Part shown: piece by piece, positions 1 through 5,570 of the stretch
Position numbering within the stretch: position 1 is the stretch's first letter
How the letters are laid out: each line of letters begins with the position of its first letter
Assembly (NCBI GenBank): GCA_016763665.1
Contig: JAESTI010000325.1
Location: forward strand, 1 to 6,115
Length of the DNA stretch: 6,115 bases
DNA from: Bacteroidia bacterium
Lineage (GTDB): Bacteria; Bacteroidota; Bacteroidia; Flavobacteriales; NORP286
Direction: 5' to 3'
Made by a program: the position numbers and the translations under genes
Notes under the pieces: model-generated
Seen by the model: the letters and a program-made list of their open reading frames with translations, nothing else
The model's database searches: none
Told to the model about the DNA's origin: nothing

Positions 1-369
1 CAAGCAGAAGCAACTTCAAGAAGAGACAACCTGCATTACTCAGCCATCTTCATTGGAATTCTAATTCTCTTTGGAGGAGTATTGATGCTAGGCTTTGTAA
101 AGGTCAGACCTAAAGATGCAGAAGGAATTATCTTTATAGCATTCCTTATACTCTTTGAGTTTGTACTGGTTTTAGCTGATCCACACATAGAACAATATAC
201 GGGAGGTGCTCCTGGCTACAAGCTGCTTTTCAATGCAGGTATTGCAGGATTGATGTTTCCGTTACATCAATTCTTTGAGGGTAAACTCAAAAAGCGAATC
301 ATCAAAATTCAAAGAAAGAATTTAAGACTGAGGATGGAACGGTATAAGAAGGATACTGAACAGATTTAA
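1..369 (+). CDS. C-terminal part of an unrecognised membrane protein (partial)
   Basis: The frame is open from the first base to a TAA at 367-369, giving 122 residues with no start in the window, so the gene begins upstream. I see three hydrophobic segments: about residues 13-35 (YSAIFIGILILFGG...), 43-60 (IIFIAFLILFEFVLVLAD) and 75-92 (LLFNAGIAGLMFPLHQFF). The last is followed by a strongly basic, probably helical tail rich in Lys and Arg (KLKKRIIKIQRKN...), which by the positive-inside rule should lie in the cytoplasm. The loop between the second and third segments holds PHIEQYTGGAPGYK, with a conserved-looking Gly/Pro turn. I do not recognise the family, and catalytic residues cannot be assigned. 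It could be the membrane anchor of a larger protein whose main domain lies upstream. Internal TTG (82) and ATG (85) codons fall inside the first hydrophobic segment and are poor start candidates. It is convergent with the lipoprotein gene ending at 572. Confidence 0.8.
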   Translation, partial: QAEATSRRDNLHYSAIFIGILILFGGVLMLGFVKVRPKDAEGIIFIAFLILFEFVLVLADPHIEQYTGGAPGYKLLFNAGIAGLMFPLHQFFEGKLKKRIIKIQRKNLRLRMERYKKDTEQI

Positions 370-403
370 ACTTCTATTACTTCCCCAATAAATAGAGATT
401 CAG

Positions 404-451
404 GTCATATTGAGCCTGCCTGCAGGACAGGCAGGTTTATCGAAATATGGC
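404..451. repeat. Composite palindromic intergenic repeat (copy 1)
   Basis: Outer arms CATATT (406-411) and AATATG (444-449) are perfect reverse complements. The left part GTCATATTGAGC (404-415) and right part TCGAAATATGG (440-450) match the two halves of the repeat at 1990-2018 read on the minus strand (GTCATGTTGAGC and TCGAAACATAG). Here the four central bases GGAG of that copy are replaced by 24 bases that contain a second palindrome. From general knowledge, short elements of the type GTCAT..TGAGC..GTCGAA are common between genes in Bacteroidota and other phyla, so this is most likely a dispersed, REP-like intergenic repeat. Confidence 0.6.
415..435. repeat. Perfect inverted repeat nested in the composite repeat
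   Basis: CCTGCCTG (415-422) and CAGGCAGG (428-435) are perfect 8-base reverse complements around a 5-base loop (CAGGA). The region also contains the 8-base palindrome CCTGCAGG (419-426). On the plus strand the hairpin is followed only by TTTAT, so it could weakly terminate the upstream membrane-protein gene, but the missing T-run makes this uncertain. It looks more like a repeat module than a dedicated terminator. Confidence 0.55.
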
Positions 452-517
452 CGTTTCAGACTTCCATGGTTCGACCCTGCTCACCACAGGTGAACTTAGC
501 CTGACTAGCTACCTTAC

Positions 518-550
518 AAAAAAGGCCATCCCATTTCTGGAACAGCCTTT
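518..550 (-). terminator. Rho-independent terminator of the lipoprotein gene
   Basis: Read on the minus strand, AAAGGC (550-545) pairs with GCCTTT (526-521). The stem continues inward through T-G, G-T, T-A, T-G, C-G and C-G pairs (544-539 with 527-532), giving about 12 pairs, three of them wobble, closed by a 6-base loop (AGAAAT). The 3' side runs into six T (523-518), half of them in the stem. It starts about 20 bases after the TAA at 572-574, which is the expected place for the end of that transcript. Confidence 0.7.
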
Positions 551-571
551 AAAAAGAATGGGGGTGTTGTG

Positions 572-1504
572 TTATTTAAATGATACTAGTAACTCTGATA
601 CATCCTTTGGTTTAAAAGGGGTCAGGTCAAGTATTCTTGCTTCCAGATCAGTATACTCAGACCCGGGAGAAGTTCCTCCCTGGATGAATCCTGTTGATCC
701 GAAGTAGCCCGGAGCATCTGTGTCTTGCAGGTAAACATCAACATCGCTGCTGTCAATATTAGGCCATGCTTCATAGATCTCCCTTGTAAAAGTATTCTTG
801 ATAGCGTAATAGTCAAGTATTGTATCCCTGCTTGTCGCGTCCAAAGTACTTGGGGGTAAGCCAACTTCAGCTACTCCAATGTCCTCGTTGTCTTTACCAG
901 ATGCTACAAAAGCCCAGTTAAAGCCTGTATTGTCGGTAAAGAATCTTGCATTCGGGTGATTGGAATTTCCATAAACGTCAATGTTGTTTCCGCTTTTTCC
1001 AACAAACATCTTTAAATTGTTCATTGCATAAGGATCATCCAGTGGGCTTGGCGTTGGTAATCCTACAATGGAAACGATCATGTGTGCGTCATAACCATAC
1101 TCACTTGATTCAGTATAATCAATTCTGAACACTGCATCAGAAACTGAATCATGTTCACTTCTATTAATGTTATATGGCTTCAATATAGCAATACCAACTA
1201 TTGGGCTTCTATTCCAAAATACCTGAATAGCATTACCGCCATCCGCATTTGATTCAGACTGTGCATCTGTAATGGTTAACTGGAATTCCCAATTCTCACC
1301 ATCAAATGAAGAGTTCTCTACAACTTCAAGGTTTTTTGTACGACCATCTTCATCACTTTCATAAGACAGAGACATAGCTTTGTCGATGTTGTGTACTGCA
1401 ATTGCGGTCATTATGTCCTGTACAATTTCCGAAGCACCCTCACCAATGTGAATAAACACTCGAAGATGTTGGTAAATTTCATCTCCCTTTAAAGTATCAT
1501 TCAC
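572..1504 (-). CDS. Main body of a frameshifted lipoprotein of unknown function
   Basis: This frame encodes about 310 residues from a GTG at 1504 to TAA at 572-574, but it stays open upstream to a stop at 1589-1591. The upstream part reads sensibly as protein (IPSSFGIDIPNS, then SSASSTGKRSAV), so the GTG is not a true start. The N-terminus lies in the other frame at 1501-1683, and the repaired protein would be about 369 residues. I do not recognise a family. The body has many alternating hydrophobic/polar stretches (for example VFIHIGEG, IQVFWNRSPIVGIAIL, HMIVSIVGL), which suggest a beta-rich extracytoplasmic fold, and it has no membrane segments. Asp, Asn and Ser are abundant and Cys is absent from this piece. 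It is followed by a strong terminator at 518-550 and separated from the upstream DUF4249 gene by 397 bases, so it is probably its own transcription unit. Confidence 0.75.
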   Translation of the reverse strand: MNDTLKGDEIYQHLRVFIHIGEGASEIVQDIMTAIAVHNIDKAMSLSYESDEDGRTKNLEVVENSSFDGENWEFQLTITDAQSESNADGGNAIQVFWNRSPIVGIAILKPYNINRSEHDSVSDAVFRIDYTESSEYGYDAHMIVSIVGLPTPSPLDDPYAMNNLKMFVGKSGNNIDVYGNSNHPNARFFTDNTGFNWAFVASGKDNEDIGVAEVGLPPSTLDATSRDTILDYYAIKNTFTREIYEAWPNIDSSDVDVYLQDTDAPGYFGSTGFIQGGTSPGSEYTDLEARILDLTPFKPKDVSELLVSFK

Positions 1505-1683
1505 CGCAGATCTTTTACCAGTGCTACTTGCACTGCTAATAGAATTTGGGATGTCAATTCCAAAGGAACTCGGTATATACTTTCCGTGTCATTTACATTT
1601 ACATCATCCTCCTTGTTACATCCCTGGAAGATGAATCCAAAGGTGAAAAGTGTTAAAAGGATCATTAATTTAATTTTGCTCAT
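1501..1683 (-). CDS. N-terminal, signal-peptide piece of the frameshifted lipoprotein
   Basis: It starts at ATG 1683 and encodes 60 residues up to TGA at 1501-1503. Residues 1-21 are a lipoprotein signal peptide: Lys at 3 and 5, a hydrophobic core (LMILLTLFTFGFIF), then Q-G-C with the modified Cys at 22. The residues after Cys are N-K-E-D-D, close to the lysine/acidic export signal known from Bacteroidota surface lipoproteins (the Lys-(Asp/Glu)2 type first described in Capnocytophaga). This predicts export to the outer face of the outer membrane. Only about residues 1-35 are likely native: after ..NDTES the frame drifts into RVPLELTSQ.., while the adjacent frame continues as IPSSFGIDIP. The long body is at 572-1504. 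Confidence 0.72.
   Translation of the reverse strand: MSKIKLMILLTLFTFGFIFQGCNKEDDVNVNDTESIYRVPLELTSQILLAVQVALVKDLR
1574..1579 (-). other. Probable frameshift site in the lipoprotein gene
   Basis: The tract TATATA lies where the signal-peptide frame must pass to the body frame. Removing one TA pair gives ..NDTES-IPSSFGIDIP.. as a continuous reading; gaining one base here would also restore it. The transition must lie between 1504 and 1588, because the body frame has a stop at 1589-1591 and the signal frame stops at 1501-1503. A short dinucleotide tract is the most natural place for the change. Confidence 0.65.
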
Positions 1684-1818
1684 GATTAATTGGTTTTAAT
1701 TAATAATAGTTTTCTTTGTTTTCAGTAGTAATACACACCAATGAAACTCTACCCTGATAGAAAAGTGAAAAAAAACTTTAGAACGGAAAATGGTTGTCGA
1801 AATTAAATAGTTATAAAG

Positions 1819-1858
1819 TCCCCCTTGCAGCGTTGGTTTGTGGGAGGGAAAAGGGGGA
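1819..1858. repeat. Inverted repeat of C and G tracts
   Basis: TCCCCCTT (1819-1826) and AAGGGGGA (1851-1858) are perfect 8-base reverse complements separated by 24 bases. The right flank (to about 1888) is unusually G-rich on the plus strand compared with the surrounding AT-rich DNA. No T-run follows on either strand, so it is not a standard terminator. A dispersed repeat or an RNA structure is possible, with no stronger evidence for either. Confidence 0.45.
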
Positions 1859-1960
1859 GTGCGGTTGCTTGTAGCGAGGAAAGGGGATGTAAAAAAACCT
1901 GAATCAACCTACAAACTATGATCAGAAATAATTATTTGGTATCACCGTTTAGTAAAATAC

Positions 1961-2018
1961 GTCAATGGTTGCTGAGTCGAAATCTTCCGGTCTATGTTTC
2001 GACTCCGCTCAACATGAC
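1961..2018. repeat. Inverted pair of GTCAT..GAGTCGAAA-type repeats (copy 2 plus a degenerate copy)
   Basis: GAGTCGAAA (1974-1982) and TTTCGACTC (1997-2005) are perfect 9-base reverse complements around a 14-base loop. GTCA (1961-1964) and TGAC (2015-2018) close the outside, with gapped matching in between (GTCAATGGTTG against CAACATGAC). The better copy is 1990-2018 on the minus strand and carries its own arms ATGTT (1994-1998)/AACAT (2011-2015) plus GTC/GAC ends. It shares both halves with the repeat at 404-451. This fits a dispersed Bacteroidota intergenic repeat present as two head-to-head copies. Confidence 0.6.
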
Positions 2019-2080
2019 CTTGATTTTCAGTAAAATAAAGGTTTACTTGGTCAACAGGTTAACTCACCAATGTATAATTA

Positions 2081-2899
2081 CTACCGTGAAACAACAATAG
2101 TGTCAACCACAACTGTGCTCGCACCAAAATATCCAATGGCTCCTTCGCTTAAGTTGGTAGGTAAATTGGCGGCAGAAACATCGAAAAAACCACCTCTCCA
2201 ATTGGTTTCGGATACAAGGGCTCTTAAGAAATCTGCATGTTCTTCGGTAAGTGAAAATTTCTTTTCAATGATAATCGTTCCTTCAGGAAATGGAATACTT
2301 TCTTTACTGGGTGCAAATATTTGGTTTACGTCTATGGAAGAAAAAGTATAAGCCATTAACTTTGCATGGTTGGAGGAATAATCCAATGAGTCATACCCCG
2401 GAACATTAGACCAATCCATCAGCACCATCCACATGGAAGGTTCACTATCATATACATCATTTATCGAACCTATACGATAAAGGCTGTCATTGGTATTCAA
2501 GTAATAGGTTAAAGGTGTGAAAGGAGTTACAGGCAACATTTCTGCAGTTGCCGTGTCAGTTTTGTTATTATAAACTATGGTTAATTTGTATTGTTTTCCT
2601 GAAACTCCAATTACTGAAGAATCGGTTATATATATTCCAGAGCTATCCGGAGTTTCTGTAAGCGTATAAATGGTGTCTCCATCACTTATTGAAACTACTG
2701 CACCGGAAACAACAGAAGCAGCCTCATTCATTTCACTCACAGGCTTGGATAATTTGACAATATGTGCTGTTCGCTCATTTGTGATCATGCCATCTACAAC
2801 GATCCTGTTGTCATTTATAGATTCTAACTCCCAGTCTGTTTTTTCTTCGCAGGACGATAGGAACAATAATGTCAATATATATATATAGTATTTTCTCAT
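2081..2899 (-). CDS. DUF4249-family outer-membrane lipoprotein
   Basis: From ATG 2899 to TAG 2081-2083 this gives 272 residues. Residues 1-16 form a signal peptide (MRKYYIYILTLLFLSS) with lipobox L-S-S-C at 14-17, followed by an acidic stretch EEKTDWE, so a lipoprotein is clear. The body matches my knowledge of the DUF4249 family: NRIVVDGMITNERTAHIVKL near the start, a VSISDGDTIYTLTE beta segment, GKQYKLTI, and the C-terminal signature NLPTNLSEGAIGYFGAST. Members are usually encoded beside TonB-dependent receptors, and here the ATG overlaps the receptor stop by one base (TGATG), implying translational coupling. Its role is not established; a surface-exposed ligand-capture or lid partner of the receptor, like SusD, is inference. 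A TTG one codon upstream is possible, but the ATG is preferred. The gene is intact, and a 13-base AT alternation encodes Tyr/Ile residues of the signal peptide. Confidence 0.9.
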   Translation of the reverse strand: MRKYYIYILTLLFLSSCEEKTDWELESINDNRIVVDGMITNERTAHIVKLSKPVSEMNEAASVVSGAVVSISDGDTIYTLTETPDSSGIYITDSSVIGVSGKQYKLTIVYNNKTDTATAEMLPVTPFTPLTYYLNTNDSLYRIGSINDVYDSEPSMWMVLMDWSNVPGYDSLDYSSNHAKLMAYTFSSIDVNQIFAPSKESIPFPEGTIIIEKKFSLTEEHADFLRALVSETNWRGGFFDVSAANLPTNLSEGAIGYFGASTVVVDTIVVSR

Positions 2900-5043
2900 C
2901 AAAAAGTAAAATTGTAGTTGATGGATGGAATAATGCCAAGAAGATAAATTTGTGTTGCGATATATTCAGGTTGTGCGTACAGGTTTGAAGGCACGGTATA
3001 GTTTCCATCTCCGTTCTGTTTCTTATTGAAATTAACTGCTACCGGATTTTTTCGCGCATATACATTGTAAATCGAAAAGGTCAGGCTGTGCTGATATTTT
3101 TTATCCTTGTTCTTGTTGAGCTTGAAATTAGCTGACACATCTAAGCGGTGATAATCGGGCATGCGGTCATTGTTCTTACTTGCATAGATAGGAACCATGT
3201 AACCCTGGTAATAGTAAAAGCTAGTTGGAGTCGTAATTGCAGATCCGGTACTATAGATCCAGTTAGCAGACAAATTCCATCTTGGTTTAGCTTTGAATGT
3301 TAAATAAACAGAAAGGTCGTGAGGGCGGTCATAATATGCCGGATACGCTACTCCATTATTAACCCCTTCTATTTTCTTCATGGTTTTGGAAAGCGTGTAT
3401 CCTAACCAACCACTTAATCGTCCCTTGGTTTTCTTTATCAGAAATTCAATTCCGTATGACCAGGCTTTACCAAATCTCAACTCCCCTTCTATTAATGGAT
3501 TCAAGAGCATGTTTGCATGATCTTTATAATCGATCTGGTTTTTCATGATTTTGTAATACAGCTCAGCGGTTAGATCCAGTTTTCGTTTAAAACTGACCCT
3601 GTTATATCCAATTGCTATTTGATCCGCCTTTTGAGGTTTGATATTTGGGCCAGCAGGCAACCAAACTTCCAGTGATGTAAAAGGACTTACGGAATTTGAA
3701 AGCAACTGGAGATATTGAGTTGTCCGGCCAATACTCAGTCTTGCAGTACTTGTGCTATCTATCTTGTAATGGAAGCTAATGCGAGGTTCAAGGTTTCTGT
3801 AAGTTTCGTATTTATCATTTTCTGCGATGATCAAGGTATCTTCTACCTCATGGTTTGAATCAAACTTATATACTGTAGTTGGGCCGATGTTATGCCATGT
3901 ATTCAACCGTATGCCATATTTGATAGTGAAATTTTGATCAAACTTCCGTTCACTGGCAATGTATGTGACAAAATGCCTGGCCCTGCTTTGAGGAATTTCA
4001 GGCAAATTCACATTTTCACTTACATTGTTCATTACCAGGTTACCGGGGTCAAAATAATGTCCTTTAACGCTGGTGCCAAACTTGATTTTATTTTTAGGGT
4101 TTTTGAAGTAAGTGAAGTCTGTTTTAAGGCTCAGGTTGGCTATGGTCTCGTTCCAGTAGTTGTTATCATCTACAGATAAAATTAGCCGGTAATCGTACCT
4201 ACTGGTGTATATTGTAGTGTTAGAGAATAATTTATCATTAAATAAGTGGTTCCACCTCAATGTAGCAGCGCTGTTTCCCCAGCTTACACCAAATGCACCG
4301 ATATCATTGCTGGCGGCACTAGCAAAATAATCCTTACCTGTATAGAGCGTGAAATATAATCTGTTATTGTCATTGAACTTGTAGTTCAATTTTGCGTTAA
4401 AATCCTTGAAATACAGTTTAAATTTATCCCTTTCATTTTTTGGCACATACAACTCTAAATGTGATCTGCGAGAAGAAATAAAAAAGGAACTCTTATCCTT
4501 CCGAATAGGACCCTCCAGCGACAACTTGGTGGATATTAGACCAACACTTCCATACGCCCCAAACTTTTTCATGTTTCCATCTTTGGTTTTGATGTCAATG
4601 AGTGAAGAAAGGGCACCGCCTTGACTCAAGGGGATGTCTCCTTTATAGATCTTAACATCTTTTATCGCATCAGGTGTAAATGAAGAAAAGAAACCCAACA
4701 GGTGAGATGGATTATAGATCGGTGCCTCATCAATGAGAATAAGGTTTTGATCCTTATTTCCACCTCTAACATAGAAGAAGACAGAACCATCTCCGTATGA
4801 CTTGATTCCAGGAACTGCCTGTAATGACTTGATCAGCTCGGTTTCACCCATGAACCCGGGCATCTCAATGATGGATTTGGTAGTAAGGTTTACCTGACTC
4901 ATCTGATTTCTGTTGATGATCACTTCTTCCCGATTTTCTTCTATAACTACTTCTTCCAGAATAGATTCATCCTCCTGGAGGTCCAGATCAATTTTATGAC
5001 TGCCACTTAGCTCTATGTTTTCGTGAATATTTTGGTAGCCCAA
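2899..5043 (-). CDS. TonB-dependent receptor, plug and beta-barrel piece (frameshifted gene)
   Basis: About 714 residues, ending in TGA at 2899-2901. The first codon here (TTG 5043-5041) is not a real start: it is an internal Leu of a carboxypeptidase-regulatory-like domain that began in the other frame (..NLEFSF then LGYQNIHENIEL). Numbering from that Leu, residues 1-25 finish this domain. A possible TonB-box-like EEVVIEEN lies at 30-37. The plug follows at about 46-165 with hallmarks MPGFMGETELIKSLQAVPGI and YVRGGNKDQNLILIDEAPIYN (91-111), the latter the classic plug signature of this Bacteroidota receptor group. The rest is an outer-membrane beta-barrel rich in alternating aromatic strands, ending in ..NYNFTF with the C-terminal Phe used for BAM-dependent insertion. 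It should import a ligand with TonB/ExbBD energy. The ligand is unknown: the barrel gives no readable specificity, and a siderophore or other iron ligand is only one possibility. Confidence 0.9.
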   Translation of the reverse strand: MGYQNIHENIELSGSHKIDLDLQEDESILEEVVIEENREEVIINRNQMSQVNLTTKSIIEMPGFMGETELIKSLQAVPGIKSYGDGSVFFYVRGGNKDQNLILIDEAPIYNPSHLLGFFSSFTPDAIKDVKIYKGDIPLSQGGALSSLIDIKTKDGNMKKFGAYGSVGLISTKLSLEGPIRKDKSSFFISSRRSHLELYVPKNERDKFKLYFKDFNAKLNYKFNDNNRLYFTLYTGKDYFASAASNDIGAFGVSWGNSAATLRWNHLFNDKLFSNTTIYTSRYDYRLILSVDDNNYWNETIANLSLKTDFTYFKNPKNKIKFGTSVKGHYFDPGNLVMNNVSENVNLPEIPQSRARHFVTYIASERKFDQNFTIKYGIRLNTWHNIGPTTVYKFDSNHEVEDTLIIAENDKYETYRNLEPRISFHYKIDSTSTARLSIGRTTQYLQLLSNSVSPFTSLEVWLPAGPNIKPQKADQIAIGYNRVSFKRKLDLTAELYYKIMKNQIDYKDHANMLLNPLIEGELRFGKAWSYGIEFLIKKTKGRLSGWLGYTLSKTMKKIEGVNNGVAYPAYYDRPHDLSVYLTFKAKPRWNLSANWIYSTGSAITTPTSFYYYQGYMVPIYASKNNDRMPDYHRLDVSANFKLNKNKDKKYQHSLTFSIYNVYARKNPVAVNFNKKQNGDGNYTVPSNLYAQPEYIATQIYLLGIIPSINYNFTF

Positions 5044-5570
5044 AAAGAAAATTCCAGATTGTAATTCCCCTCAGGTAGAGTGATAGAATAAAACCCGTAA
5101 GAATTGGTACTACTGCCTGTTTTAAGTTCTTTAACCCAAACAGTAGCACCGATCATTAGCTCTCCTGATTCATCATCTTTAATATATCCACTGATTGTAT
5201 ATCGTTTAATTTCCTTTTTAGAACTTTCGGATCTTCGTGATTTAAATGAAGCTCTCCGGGGTTTCAAAACTACCTGCTTTTCTACAATTTGATATTCCAG
5301 CTTAAGGTCCTTGCTTATTTTATCGAGAATTGACCGAATACTTTTGTTTTTGGCAGTCAGTGTAACTTTTTGATCGGTCAGGATCTTTTCATTGCTAAAG
5401 AAGAAGTTGATATTGCCTTTTTCGCTGATCTGTTCTAATACAGCAGATAAAGATGAATCTTTAACAATGATAGTGATCTTTTTATTGAGGTCGGGGCTTT
5501 GGGCAAATGACGATTTGTTTACTAATAAGCAAACTATAAAAAGTGAAAAAAATAATTTTACTCCTCCCAT
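5013..5570 (-). CDS. TonB-dependent receptor, N-terminal signalling piece (STN and carboxypeptidase-regulatory-like domains)
   Basis: I prefer ATG 5570, which begins directly with a good signal peptide (MGGVKLFFSLFIVCLL.., likely cut after S-F-A at 23). A TTG at 5642 would add 24 residues, and the frame is open to a stop at 5700-5702. Residues about 29-104 are an STN domain (KKITIIVKDSSLSAVLEQIS.., ..VTLTAKNKSIRSILDKI..), the periplasmic module found in secretins and in transducing TonB receptors, which talks to FecR-type regulators. A basic, Ser-rich linker (105-123) leads to a carboxypeptidase-regulatory-like beta domain from about 125 (ISGYIKDDESGELMIGATV.., GFYSITLPEGNYNLEFSF). After F176 this frame reads nine stray residues (WATKIFTKT) and stops at 5013, whereas the other frame continues the domain as LGYQ. 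The repaired receptor would be about 890 residues, normal for the family. Confidence 0.85.
   Translation of the reverse strand: MGGVKLFFSLFIVCLLVNKSSFAQSPDLNKKITIIVKDSSLSAVLEQISEKGNINFFFSNEKILTDQKVTLTAKNKSIRSILDKISKDLKLEYQIVEKQVVLKPRRASFKSRRSESSKKEIKRYTISGYIKDDESGELMIGATVWVKELKTGSSTNSYGFYSITLPEGNYNLEFSFWATKIFTKT
5042..5046 (-). other. One-base frameshift site in the TonB-dependent receptor
   Basis: On the coding strand the region reads GAA TTT TCT TTT TGG GCT. With six instead of five T it would read GAA TTT TCT TTT TTG GGC TAC, that is EFSF-LGY. FSFLGY is exactly how this domain type usually runs from its last strand into the plug linker. The simplest event is loss of one T from a T6 run, whether real or a sequencing error. 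Confidence 0.8.

Larger units (their letters stand above)
1684..2080. other. Non-coding gap between lipoprotein and DUF4249 genes
   Basis: These 397 bases hold no convincing gene. A plus-strand frame at 1918-2100 (60 codons) is open but crosses the repeat and lacks any recognisable protein character. Contents: AT-rich DNA just upstream of the lipoprotein ATG (1684-1760), in which I could not find a clear TAnnTTTG/TTG Bacteroidota promoter; a G/C-tract inverted repeat at 1819-1858; and paired repeats at 1961-2018. The DUF4249 transcript should end in the right part of the gap. A weak stem TTGGT/ACCAA at 2047-2070 is there, but it has no T-run, so no terminator is called. Confidence 0.6.

Noticed and set aside
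447..707. Plus-strand open frame of 86 codons
   Set aside because: Its start lies in the repeat region and most of it is antisense to the end of the lipoprotein gene, across that gene's terminator. It has no protein-like features.
622..864. Minus-strand open frame of 80 codons
   Set aside because: Alternative frame inside the lipoprotein gene; its composition is not protein-like and it lacks a plausible start.
2047..2070. Terminator for the DUF4249 operon at the TTGGT/ACCAA stem
   Set aside because: Only five arm pairs, a long loop and no T-run on the minus strand.
1918..2100. Plus-strand open frame of 60 codons in the intergenic gap
   Set aside because: It runs through the inverted repeat pair and into the antisense end of the DUF4249 gene. 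No signal, domain or coding bias is visible.
2070..2888. Plus-strand open frames at 2070-2351 and 2670-2888
   Set aside because: Antisense shadows of the clearly coding DUF4249 gene.
2811..3008. Minus-strand open frame of 65 codons spanning the receptor/DUF4249 junction
   Set aside because: Overlaps both well-supported genes in a third frame and shows no family features.
5013..5043. Two separate genes: a short STN protein and a receptor starting at TTG 5043
   Set aside because: The second piece would begin in the middle of a beta domain, with no signal peptide for an outer-membrane protein. The two pieces join perfectly with one base added.
5036..5052. Established programmed -1 frameshift site
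   Set aside because: The context (TTT TCT TTT TGG) is not a canonical X XXY YYZ slippery heptamer, and I see no obvious downstream stimulatory structure. A sequence error or mutation is more likely.
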